In this document: positions 53,085 through 63,612 of the stretch, in pieces | How the letters are laid out: each line of letters starts with the position of its first letter | Numbering within the stretch: position 1 is the stretch's first letter | Assembly (NCBI GenBank): GCA_036924085.1 | Contig: JAVGWX010000011.1 | Span: forward strand, 28,413,817 to 28,477,816 | Length of the DNA: 64,000 nt | Direction: 5' to 3' | From: Ariolimax columbianus | Taxonomy: Eukaryota > Mollusca > Gastropoda > Stylommatophora > Arionidae | Notes under the pieces: generated by a model | The model's database searches: none | Seen by the model: the letters and a program-made list of their open reading frames with translations, nothing else | What the model was told of the DNA's origin: nothing | Position numbers and translations under genes: made by a program

Positions 53085-54515
53085 TAGTATTGCTAGTTGT
53101 GGAAGTGGTAGTATTACTAGTTGTGGTTGTGGTAGTATTACTAGTTATAGTAGTGGTAGTATTGCTAGTTGTGGTAGTGGTAGTATTACTAGTTGTAGTA
53201 GTGGTAGTATTGCTAGTTGTGATAGTAGTAGTATTGTTAGTTGTGGTAGTGATAGTATTACTAGTTGTGGTAGTGGTTCTAGTAATTTTAGTTGTGGTAG
53301 TAGTAGTATTACTAGTTGTGGTAGTGGTAGTATTACTAGTTGTGGTAGTGGTTCTAGTAATTTTAGTTGTGGTAGAAGTAGTATTACTAGTTGTGGTAGT
53401 GGTAGTATTACTAGTTGTGGTAGTGGTTCTAGTAATTTTAGTTGTGGTAGAAGTAGTATTACTAGTTGTGGTAGTGGTAGTATTACTAGTTGTGGTAGTG
53501 GTTCTAGTAATTTTAGATGTGGTAGTAGTAGTATTGCTGGTTGTGGTAGTGGTAGTATTACTAGTTGTGGTAATGGTAGTATTGCTAGTTGTGGTAGTTG
53601 TAGTATTACTAGTTGTGGTAGTGGTTCTAGTAATTTTAGTTGTGGTAGTGGTAGTATTGCTAGTTGTGGTAGTGGTAGTATTGCTAGTTGTGGTAGTGGT
53701 AGTATTGCTATTGCTAGTTGTGGTAGTATTACCATTGCTAGTTGTGGTAATGGTAGTATTGCTAGTTCTGGTAGTTGTAGTATTACTAGTTGTGGTAGTG
53801 GTTCTAGTAATTTTAGTTGTGGTAGTGGTAGTATTGCTAGTTGTGGTAGTATTGCAAGTTGTGGAAGTATTGCCATTGCTAGTTGTGGTAGTATTACTAG
53901 TTGTGGTAGTATTACCATTGCTAGTTATGGTAGTATTGCTAGTTGTGGTAGTATTGCCATTGCTAGTTGTGGTTGTGGTAGTATTACTAGTTGTGGTAGT
54001 GGTAGTATTGCAAGTTGTGGTAGTATTGCTAGTTGTGGTAGTATTGCTAGTTGTGGTAGTGGTAGTATTGCTAGTTGTGGTAGTGGTTCTAGTATTGCTA
54101 GTTGTGGTAGTAGTAGTATTGCTAGTTGTGGTAGTATTGCTAGTTGTGGTAGTGGTTCTAGTATTGCTAGTTGTGGTAGTAGTAGTATTGCTAGTTGTGG
54201 TAGTGGTAGTATTGCTAGTTGTGGGAGTGGTTCTAGTATTGCTAGTTGTGGTAGTAGTAGTATTGCTAGTTGTGGTAGTATTGCTAGTTGTGGTAGTGGT
54301 TCTAGTATTGCTAGTTGTGGTAGTAGTAGTATTGCTAGTTGTGGTAGTGGTAGTATTGCTAGTTGTGGTAGTCGTTCCAGTATTGCTTGTTGTGGTAGTG
54401 GTAGTATTGCTAGTTGTGGTAGTGGTTCCAGTATTGCTAATTGTGGTAGTGTTTCTAGTATTGCTAGTTGTGATAGTGGTTCTAATATTACTGATGGTAC
54501 TATTATGGGCTATTA
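53085..54515. repeat. 1.4-kb GGTAGT/GCTAGTTGT array
   Basis: Built of AGTTGTGGTAGTGGTAGTAT-type trinucleotide-register units (TATTGCTAGTTGTGGTAGT and TATTACTAGTTGTGGTAGT, with GGTTCTAGTAATTTTAG variants). Two plus frames (479 and 503 codons, Ser/Gly/Cys-rich or Val/Leu-rich) and one minus frame stay open only because the 3-bp-register units contain no stop there. I treat it as non-coding. Confidence 0.9.
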
Positions 54516-54542
54516 GTATTATTGATCTTAATCACATATATA

Positions 54543-55669
54543 CGAGGGACGTTCACTTTTTTTTTTTAAGAAGTCAAAATGCCATTTATTTTTCGATATA
54601 ATCTCATGCAACGTTAATGCACTTATCCCAGCATTTAAGTAATGCCTGAAAAGCTTCAGCGTAGAAAGATCTGTCAGTATGTCTGAACCAATGCAGGACA
54701 GCATGTTTCACTTCGTCATCTGTGATGAAATGCTGGCCGCCAAGGATTTTGTTTAGTGGTCCAAACAGGTGAACATAGCTAGGAGTGAGATCTGGACTGT
54801 AAGGTGGATGTGGCAATATCTCCCAGCCAAGCTGCTGCAGATCTCGCATAGTGTAGTGAGTCTAATGAGGTTTTGCGTTATCTTGCAGGAGCAGGATACC
54901 TATGTAATCAAACCTGGCCGTTTTTTCCACAGACGGTTATGCACATTACTCAAAATGCGTATGCAGTGTTGACTGTTTATAGTGGCATCACGGGGTAAAA
55001 TATGTCCGTAGGTTTCACGTCTTCTTTCACGAGAATCTTCATTACAACACGCTGTTCCATGGAAGCACTAACAGTGCTATCCGCCATTTTTATTTATGTC
55101 ACATGACTGGTCTATGGTAATTGGCCTACTTAGCAGTAATAGAAATTAATGATAGTAGTTCCAGTAGTTTTTTCCTGTGGCAGCTTATGGCTGTGAAGCA
55201 TGGACGATTACCAAAACTTCTAGACAAAGAATCGAATCGTTCGAGTCAAAATGTTACAGAAAGATCCTCAGAATACCCTGGACAGAGAAAAGAACAAATG
55301 TAGACATTCGGCAAGAGTTGAGCATAGAGGAGAACTGGTTTATCAATTCCATTTTGGCTAGAAAATGCAAATACTTTGGTCACATCAAGAGACACAACGG
55401 TCTTGAGAGGACGGTGATGGAAGGTATGGTGCCAGGCAAAAGAGGAAGAGGTAGACCAAGAAGACGATGGCACCAAGATATCCAGGAGTGCCTGAGTATG
55501 ACAGTGGCGGAAGCTGGTGCTTTGGCAAGGGAACGAGTTTCTTTCAGACAGACTGTGATGGGAGCGACGTTCTACAAAGGACATGCTACATGATGAGTTC
55601 CAGCACGTTATAACACATATTCAGGTAGAACAAGAACAAAGAGTCCGGGTATGAATTGAACGCCCTTCG
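54543..55669 (-). mobile_element. Internally deleted mariner, hosting an RTE end
   Basis: TA then CGAGGGACGTTCAC at 54543 and, at the other end, GAACGCCCTTCG then TA (55670-55671). On the minus strand the transposase start (MEQRVVMKILVKEDVKPTDI) is joined directly to residues just before the second catalytic Asp, removing roughly two thirds of the protein. The end reads LGWEILPHPPYSPDLTPSYV (third catalytic Asp replaced by Tyr) and WDKCINVA. Its 5' UTR matches that of the mariner at 46.55-46.69 kb and is split by the RTE at 55165-55595. Confidence 0.85.
55165..55595 (+). pseudogene. RTE-like LINE 3' end, 8-bp TSD
   Basis: An uninterrupted 3' coding part: FPVAAYGCEAWTITKTSRQR, SKCYRKILRIPWTEKRTNVD, LSIEENWFINSILARKCKYF, GKRGRGRPRRRWHQDIQECL, VMGATFYKGHAT-stop, then a TGATG tail. 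The longest frame is 138 codons (55177-55593). AGTTCCAG flanks it at 55157-55164 and 55596-55603. It is the least degraded RTE fragment here but lacks endonuclease and palm. Confidence 0.9.
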
Positions 55670-55671
55670 TA

Positions 55672-56479
55672 TGTATAGCTCCGTTGCCACTTCGGGACAG
55701 ACACAAAATGAACCTCACGTTACTGACACAAGGTCTTCGTCGGGAACAAATAGCAAACCAAAACACCTAACGAATCAGAAAAGGAAAATGGATTTGACAA
55801 TGCATACAACGCGACTTTCGACGGCAGCCATTAACCAGAGAGTGGCCAGACATGTGTAAACAACTGCATGTCAGTAATGACAGAGCAGACCTGTGATGGC
55901 GCTACTCTATCTGCCAGAATTGCTGACAGTGGTTGTAGTGAAACTTGCCTCGTAGAGTGCGTTTGTATTGACATAGTTCAGAGTCATTATTATGCAGTTG
56001 CCGCACAAGGTTAGTTTGATAATGACCCTTTATATCGACGCTACCCATAGCTAAGGACATTTAAATGTCGATATTTCCTAGATACGACGTCGATATCTGC
56101 TATTCTGGGACTTGCGGGCACATAAATAAATGTTTATGACTTTATTACTTGACAGCTGTTCGTATTTTACCTTTCTTTCTATACGGCAGTCGAGCGCAGC
56201 TGTGGTGGAACATGATGGTGGAATATAATGATTGTATGTATTATTGTGAGTGGGCGAGTAGTACATCTTGTCTGTCATATCAAAGAAGTTCACGCATCTG
56301 TCGCCGTACGACTAAGTATACCTAGCTGTAAATGTGTACATAATTTTAGTTAAGAAAAGTATGGCAGTGAAGAAACTAGCCACCTCGCTCCACGAACTGA
56401 GCATTGTCAACTATTAGGTTACTTCACTCATTACATACAGCAACGATAGGCTAGTTAATCAGTTGTCCTTACCATTGAT
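55672..56479. other. No recognised gene
   Basis: No recognised coding or repeat motif. Confidence 0.4.
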
Positions 56480-56805
56480 GACGGGGAGGAAGACTAACGT
56501 CTGGTCAGGTACAACATACTGACCGGGCATCTTAATATACTGGCCATGACCCTCACCTCGGTTTCCTAGTAGCCCTCTCTGGAAACGAACTGTTTTCATG
56601 ACAGCCTAGCTAACGAGGTAGGGATCGACGTGATCCCCGTAGTAGTAAATGACACGCAGATGAAGCCAAGCATAGCACAACCGCCTGGAGGGCCCCGGTC
56701 CGAATCCATCAGCACGCTCCGGATGTGAGGAAAGCTAATGCAAACCGTCACTTAACGTATTTTTCAGGGCGCACATTGCGGGCATTCGAAATAACAACAA
56801 CCATT
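56480..56805 (+). mobile_element. Family E copy, two 5' units, (AAC) tail
   Basis: Starts GGGGAGGAAGACTAACGTCT, GGTCAGGTACAACATACTGA with about two 36-bp-type units, then GTTTTCATGACAGCCTAGCT, GATGAAGCCAAGCATAGCAC, and ends GCGGGCATTCGAAATAACAA. The 56818-56880 stretch after it matches 21594-21662. Confidence 0.8.
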
Positions 56806-57060
56806 GATGACATGTTTGTGATTTGTATCTTTGGTTCGAGCACATCATCTCAATTTGGCTGAATTACCTCCGCTGCCTCCTGTGGGTTTCAGGCAAGCCG
56901 GATTAATCATCGTGCGTCCGTCACTATGTAGGTGTCCTTGACTTTCACTCTGTGACAACACTTTGTGAATATCTGGAACATTATTTGGTGCTCACATGTT
57001 CCTGTGACATTTGTTATACTAACTTGGAATATTTGAAAACCTGGTATTCAAACAGATATG

Positions 57061-57420
57061 TGGGGATGGCGTGGGCTACTGGTTAAGTGACACGGCTCAC
57101 AACCAGAAGGTGCTGGGTTCGATCCCCATCACAGCAGCTGAATGTAGCCGGGAGAAGGATTTCCTGCTTAGCGGGCTAGACTCAAACAGCTTAATACTGC
57201 GTTGGGAGAATCGCTTATGGAGGGTGGTTAACCGATGTTAACCGACTCAAACACTAGAGCAACGTATACCCGCAGCCTGTTAAGTACCATCTATGCGGTT
57301 CTAAACAAACCACTTAACCATGGCCGGAGTTATGCCATATCACACAGTCGCCTCTTACAACATGCTCTATGTGAGACAGTGGTGCTATTCTTGTCCTTGT
57401 CATACACAAACACCCCAACA
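57061..57420. mobile_element. SINE B head fused to module D
   Basis: The plus-strand tRNA-like head (GGCGTGGGCTACTGGTTAAG, B box GGGTTCGATCC) is followed at 57129 by AATGTAGCCGGGAGAAGGAT and then minus-strand module D (GGAGGGTGGTTAACCGATGT on the plus strand). The body of SINE B is absent, so the head has a different partner here. Confidence 0.65.
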
Positions 57421-57596
57421 GACCACTCGGGGTATCAGATAAAATTAGTCTCTTCGCCAGAAGCCTTTTCCTGTGCATTTTTTTACACTTTGATAAAGCG
57501 GTATTTTTTTATGCATAACGAAATTGCCAGCTCCATACACAACTCACACTACAGTGCATCTATTAGTGTAGTAGGTACTATAATTCTCTTCTAGAT

Positions 57597-57960
57597 AGTT
57601 AGTTGTCTTTCCAAGTGCCGTTGAGCGCCGTGGGGAGTTTAGTCGTCTATCCTGCGCCAAGTGCGTTGCGTTGGTCAATGTGAGTCCTTGTTATTGTACA
57701 ATCACTCTAATGTCATCTATCCACCTGTATCACGGCCGCCCCCTTGTCACGTAGCCATATCTACCAGCGTTGTAAACTATCAGTGGAAGTTGATGAGGGT
57801 GCATTCTCATGAGATGACCAAATCAACTTATTTTCTACATGGAAATGTATTCGGCACAATACGTAGTGCCGACCATACTTCGAATGTCGTCGTACCACAT
57901 TCTGTCTCTCCTTGTAACACAGATGACCTTCCTCAAACACTATATTTCACAACTCGAAAT
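57597..57960 (-). pseudogene. LINE 3' end, family H
   Basis: Sister of 48780-49125. The minus strand reads YGYVTRGRP-stop-YRWIDDIRVI, then LTLTNATHLAQDRRL, a LINE C-terminus with a GRPxxRWIDDI box. It ends in a TAGTTAGTTGTC tail on the plus strand at 57597-57610. Confidence 0.7.
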
Positions 57961-58222
57961 TTTGCTCTCACGTGCCCTGGACAGAGGCCGTGTTTGGCAC
58001 TGGTAGCACAGAGTCGGCACAAATATACTATTTATCAGCTGTTGCTTTGTTGCCAAATAAATGCTCGGGTGCCTAAGCAGTAGGGACAGCTGATAAGTCC
58101 TCTTCTTTCCTACCTAATTAACTAGTCATGGAAGTTTGGAAATGTTGATCTACGTTTAAGTATTCATTAATGGCTCCGATAGAAGCACAGGGTTAGAACT
58201 GCATTAGGCTAGTTTTAGACTA

Positions 58223-58660
58223 GGGGACTGAGTGGTCTCGAGGTAACACGTCGGTTTCGGTTGCTGGAGGTCGCGTGTTCAATTCACTGTGGAGACCGGG
58301 ATTTTTTTTACGTGGTTTTCTGGTATTTCTCCGGCCCTCTGGGTAGTAGAGATCGGACGCCCGTGTCCAGTTAAAGTTCTGTGTCCACGCACGTTAAAAA
58401 TCCCCCGGCAGTTGGAAATCGGGAACAGTAAGTTTAACGGCCGCTGTCCGGCCAAAATTCAAAATGATGTTAAAAATCTACCTAATTTATTTTACGATCC
58501 ACGCCGGCGCTACGGAGTTCGTGCATTGCGCTGAGATTCTCCAAAATATGGAGAAGAACAGAGCCCTTATTAGTTAAACCACGTGCAATGACGTTGATTC
58601 TTCGGCTAAACTAAACTAAACTAGACTAGATTTGACTAGGCTGGTCTAGTTTAGACTAGA
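58223..58660 (+). mobile_element. SINE C2 with CTAAA tail
   Basis: The head resembles C1 (GGGACTGAGTGGTCTCGAGG, B-box region GCGTGTTCAATTCACTG). The body contains GAGATCGGACGCCCGTGTCC and CGGCAGTTGGAAATCGGGAA. The 3' part differs from C1: TTCTCCAAAATATGGAGAAG hairpin, then (AAACT)n at 58608-58640. Sister at 63613. Confidence 0.8.
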
Positions 58661-58663
58661 ATG

Positions 58664-59070
58664 AAGGATGACAGAATACCACATTCTCTATGGGGAATTA
58701 CAGTTGGCGAAAAGGTCTTGGGACCGATGATTACTTTGGTACAAAGGTTGTATGCAGGCTGAATGATGCGGGCATCGATTAGGGATCATGGAAACATGGA
58801 TCATGTTGCATCTAGGGGCATGATTAGGAATGGAATATAGACAAAGGATATAATAATTGCAGTTAGGCTAAGGCCTCAGCGTTTCAGACACACACCATAC
58901 CATGCGATACTGCAAACAGTTCCAATTTTCCTTGCACGTACTGTAGAATACTCTTCTCTGCTCGAATTGGTCTTACGAGCCACATTAATTTTTGTCATGG
59001 ACTGTAGTTACGTCCCTTTTTTCAAAGCACAGTTTACTATCGTCTGACACAATGGAAAGAGTCAATGAGA
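58664..59070 (+). pseudogene. LINE C-terminus with zinc-finger end (uninterrupted copy)
   Basis: Collinear with 23030-23830 but without the family A insertion: CTATGGGGAATTACAGTTGG, GGGCATCGATTAGGGATCAT, then CTGCTCGAATTGGTCTTACG and TACTATCGTCTGACACAATG. Coding potential is ruined by indels. Useful as the empty site for 23177-23531. Confidence 0.75.
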
Positions 59071-59690
59071 CTTAATGTGATAGTAATCACGAATACCAAG
59101 TTCCACCTGTTTCATTAGACGTATAGCTACTGATATGAAACACATTATAAACTTGTTAAACAACTGGTTAATAAGAGACTCGACCTGTCTATAGTATGTC
59201 ATGAAGATCAGCAGAGACAAGACAGCAATTATGGCATTCCACCAGCAACGAACAGGGCATAGATTCCACACCGGCGGCAAAAGCTTTATAATATAAATAT
59301 CCCACTGCCCCCCAAACACACACACATATACAAACAACATCATTTTAAGTAAATATTCCACATTTAACGAACGCACATCACAATCATATCAGCTTAATAC
59401 ATAGAATGAATTCATGAAATAGAAATACATTTTCCTGATAGGGTGTACTTGAATTCGAGGAAGTTAGAAACGCTTAGAATGCGCATCATCTGTTCATATA
59501 TCATAGTGTTTATTCAGAACACTCTTTGTCAACAAAAGCATTGATTGTCAACAGATGCAAACTCTAAATAAACAATCAAAACAACACAGAGCCGCACACA
59601 TAAAAATGCATAAATATGTGCATACGTACATGCATATAGACATCCACACATACACAACACACACAACAACAACGCCACCACCATTTTAAC
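59071..59690. other. No recognised gene
   Basis: Nothing recognised. Short ORFs only. Confidence 0.35.
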
Positions 59691-59721
59691 ATATATATAT
59701 ATAAAGAGAGAGAGATGTGTG

Positions 59722-59771
<50 letters not shown>
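59691..59771. repeat. (TA)n / (GA)n microsatellite
   Basis: TA run, a short GAGAGA stretch, then a TA run of ~22 dinucleotides. Confidence 0.95.
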
Positions 59772-59772
<1 letters not shown>

Positions 59773-60183
59773 GCACGGCCACTTGGTGGCCCATCTAAAT
59801 GATAGACAGCACATACGCCGACGGCTAAGACCCGTGTATAATTAAGAACAGGTCGAGTTTACTGCACCTTGCTGTGGTTAGGCGGCCCTCGTGCTTTATC
59901 GATCCTAGGGCGCTATTTTGGTCATGCGCTCGCGATCGTGAAAAGTTCATATAAACTCGGTCACCGGTCACCGGGAGGAGAGGGCAAAGACTACAGGCTA
60001 GGGCAACGGTTCTTAACATTTTCATTACTGCAGATGCCTTTTAAACATCTTTTGCTTCCTTGGACGCACCATTTTCCATATATGAAAATGTCCAGGAATG
60101 AATTAAATGCATTTTTACAGTAGTAAACAATGTCTGGAATGAAAACTGTTGATGTAAATGTGTTGTTAATAAACAAGAAAACA

Positions 60184-60855
60184 GGGGACTCAGTGGTCTC
60201 GAGATAAGGTGTTCGCCTCTGGTACTGGAAGTTGCGTGTTCGAATCACGGTGGAGACTGGGATTTTTGTCACGTGGATCTTCTGGTAAAATTTTCCCTCA
60301 TATCTGGGAAGTGAGATCGGTCTCCCGTCTTGAGTGTTGAGCACGTTAAAAATTCCCTGGCAGTTGGAAATAAAAAAAAAAATTGGGCTTAACGACCGCT
60401 GCTTGACAAAATTCAAATTAAAAAACTGCCCAAATTTGTTTGTAACTTCCTCAGGTGGTTTGTTAAGAGTAGCTATAGATGGCTCCTAACTGGCTCGGTG
60501 TCTACTTAGTTCTAATGTATATGCGTGTTTTTTTGTGTGCATTCGACTTTGTTTCTCTGTTCCCGAAGGCAGTGTACGTTGCACAATATTTTTCTTTTGC
60601 GCCTGTCGGTCTAGTGCATCAGAATTCGGCAGGCATTTTATTTAGGGTCTGCTTCCTGCTGCATTTTCTAAGGGTTTGCTTCCCCAGGGTAACGGCCGGT
60701 GCAGTGATGGGGAGCGAACCCAGCTGTGTCACGTAACCACTAGCCCACGCCGTCTCCGCTCTAGTGTTTGAGTCTATAGCTAAAAACCACTCTCCAAGAA
60801 ACTGGTTGTATACAGACTCTGTAGAGTCTTCTAAACCAGTTTAAAAACGTTAACA
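60184..60855 (+). mobile_element. SINE C1 split by SINE B
   Basis: Head GGGGACTCAGTGGTCTCGAG with B box GCGTGTTCGAATCACG, body, then module D up to GTCTACTTAGTTCTAATGT. A minus-strand SINE B (60598-60760) interrupts; module D resumes CTCTAGTGTTTGAGTC and ends ACAGACTCTGTAGAGTCTTC, TAAACCAG. TTCTAATGT versus CTCTAGTGT at the junctions may be a degraded TSD. Confidence 0.75.
60598..60760 (-). mobile_element. SINE B, minus strand, nested
   Basis: Plus-strand view: GCGCCTGTCGGTCTAGTGCA, GCATTTTATTTAGGGTCTGC, AAGGGTTTGCTTCCCCAGGG, GGGGAGCGAACCCAGC and CACTAGCCCACGCCGTC, the reverse complement of the SINE at 14080. Confidence 0.75.
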
Positions 60856-60859
60856 TTGT

Positions 60860-61547
60860 TTTAATGTGACTGGAAGAAACTTCATTATCAGAACGTTTCA
60901 AAGCCATCGATCCATCCTGAAATTATGTTAAAATAAGTTTTAGCGAGATTCAGTACGACGTTATTTATCCTATATTTCCCTAGATCGTCACAGCTAATCG
61001 CCTTACCAAGTTTTATTCTTCTAACGATCAAGGACAGGATCAATGACGTCACTGGCATCTATTTCTTCGAGCACTATAAACTTTAGCATATCTTCCGGTC
61101 GGATATTTTGACTCTGCCTTGTCCGCATCCTTTGATATTCGTCTCAGTGGCGGTGTTTCCAGAAGTCTCCGATCATGGACGACAGTCCTGCTGTGATATC
61201 CTGTCAACTGCCTTGCGCGCTCAAATTTCCACTAGGGCATATTTCTAATTGCGTGAATGTTGTCAAAATACACTTCTTCTGAATGTATTCTAGTTTCTGT
61301 CTTTCTATCTGTTATATCTTTATATGTATCTCTTGATTAAAGCGTTGGTTTAGGATGTCTCAAATGTGTGCTCTGAATAACATAATATGCGATCCGTCAA
61401 ACCTTATCATGTGACCTCCTAAGGGAGAGTTAGCAATGTTGCGTACAAAATAAGACAAACCATATAAAGTAAACACATTTGTCACATGGTCCAAAAATAC
61501 TGTTGTCGCGAACCGTAAGAATTATTCGCAAGTGACACTTGAACCAC
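60860..61547. other. No recognised gene
   Basis: No coding or repeat motif recognised. Confidence 0.35.
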
Positions 61548-63420
61548 ATGAATTGTCTTGATATGGATCTTAGATCATCAGGATTGTGGCGATAATGCTC
61601 TTAGATCATCAGTATTGTGTTGATAAGGCTCTAAAACCATCAGGATTGTGCTGATAAGGCTCAGACCATCCGGGTTGGGTTGATACGGCTCTTAGAACAT
61701 CATGATTGTCATGATAAGGGTTTTAGACCATCAGGATTATCTTGAAAAGGCTCTTAGACGATCAGGATTATCTTGAAAAGGCTCTTAGACCATCCGGATT
61801 GTGTTGATAAGGCTCTTAGACCATCCGGATTGGGTTTATAAGGCTCTTAGATCATCCGGATTGGGTTTATAAGGCTCTTAGACCATCCGGATTTGGTTTA
61901 TACGGCTCTTAGACCATCCGGATTGGATTGATAAGGCTCTTAGACCATCATGATTATCTTTAAATAGCTCTTAGAACATCAGGATTGTGTTCATAAGGCT
62001 CTTAGAACATTAGTATTGTCTTGATAAGGATCTTAGACCATCAGCATTATCTTGATAAGGCTCTATGACCATCAGCATTATCTTGATAAGGCTCTTAGAC
62101 CATCAGGATTGTGTTGAGAAGGCTCTTACACCATCAGGATTGTGTTGATAAGGCTCTTAGACCATCAGGATTGTGTTGATAGGGCTCATAGACTATCAGG
62201 ATTATCTTGAAATAGCTCTTAGACCATCAGGATTATCTTGAAATAGCTCTTAGACCATCAGGAGTATCTTGAAATAGCTCTTAGACCACCAGGAGTATTT
62301 TGAAATAGCTCTTAGGCCATCAGCAGTATCTTGAAATAGCTCTTAGACCATCAGGATTATCTTGAAATAGCTCTGAGACGATCAGGATTATCTTGAAATA
62401 GCTCTTAGACTATCAGGATTATCTTGAAATAGCTCAGACTATCAGAATTATATTGAAAAGGCTCTTAAACTATCAGGGTTTGTCTTGATAAGGCTCTTAG
62501 ACTAGACTTCAGAATTATGGTTCCTAGACCATCAACATTGTCTTTGTATGGCTGTTAGACCACCAGAGTTGTCTTGATAACGCTTTTAGATTTGACCATA
62601 ATAATTATGGCTCTTAGATCATCAACATTGTCTTGATAAGGCTCTTAGACTAGACCATCGTAAGTATGACTTTTAAACCATCATAATTGTCTTGATAAGG
62701 CTCTTAGACTAGACCATCAGAATTGTCTTGATAAGGCTCAGACTAGACAATCACAATTATGGCTCACAGACCATCAACATTGTCTTGATAAGGCTCTTAG
62801 ACTAGACCATCAGAATTGTCTTGATAAGGCTCAGACTAGACCATCACAATTATGGCTCACAGACCATCAACATTGTCTTGATAAGGCACTTAGAATAGAC
62901 CATCATAATTGTCTTGACAAGGCTCAGACTAGACCATCGCAATTTTGGCTCACAGACCATCAGAATTGTCTTGATGAAGCTTTTAGATTAGACCACCATA
63001 ATTATAGCTATTAGACCATCAGAATTATGGCTCACAGACCATCAGAATTGTCTTGATAAGGCTCTTAGACTGTACCATCAGAATTATAGTTCTTAGACCA
63101 TACGAATTGTTTGTACGTGACTCAGCCGATAAGAACTGACTATGTGACTTTGTGTGGCTCATACCATCCTGAATTGACTTTCTGTGGCTCAGGACATCCT
63201 GAATTGACTTTATGTGGCCCAGACCATCAAAACTGACTTGGTATGGCTGTAGATATGCCATTATATGGCCCTTGAAACATTAAAAATGTTTTTCTGTGGC
63301 TCGTAAATCCTCATCATTTTCTTTATGTGTCTTCTAGACCACCAGAAGCATCTTGATGTGGCGATTGGATCATCAGAATTATCTTGTAGTCGCTTTTGGA
63401 CTATAAGAGTTATATAAGAG
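61548..63420. repeat. 31-bp satellite array, ~1.9 kb
   Basis: The unit reads TTAGACCATCAGGATTGTCT then TGATAAGGCTC, 31 bp, ~50 or more copies. From 62630 units combine into longer blocks containing AGACTAGACCATC and ATGGCTCACAGACCATCAAC. After ~63100 units decay into GGCTCAGACCATCCTGAATT-type forms and fade out by ~63420. Confidence 0.95.
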
Positions 63421-63612
63421 TATACTTCATGGGGCACATACGTCATGTGGCACGTGGGTCATCGATACTGTCCACATGCAGCCTCTGGTCCACTAACATG
63501 TCTTTAGGTGGATTCCAGTGTGGTTTGAGTGTGAGACCCATGCTATAGAGAGGTCATACATCCTTCCAGAAATGAAGTAGGATTGAGGCCACTACCGAAC
63601 AAAGAAAAAATG

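Noticed and set aside
53077..54601. 479- and 503-codon ORFs as a Ser/Gly/Cys-rich or Val/Leu-rich protein gene
   Set aside because: Both arise from the same trinucleotide-register array, overlap in two frames, and a third long frame exists on the other strand; there is no signal of a unique domain.
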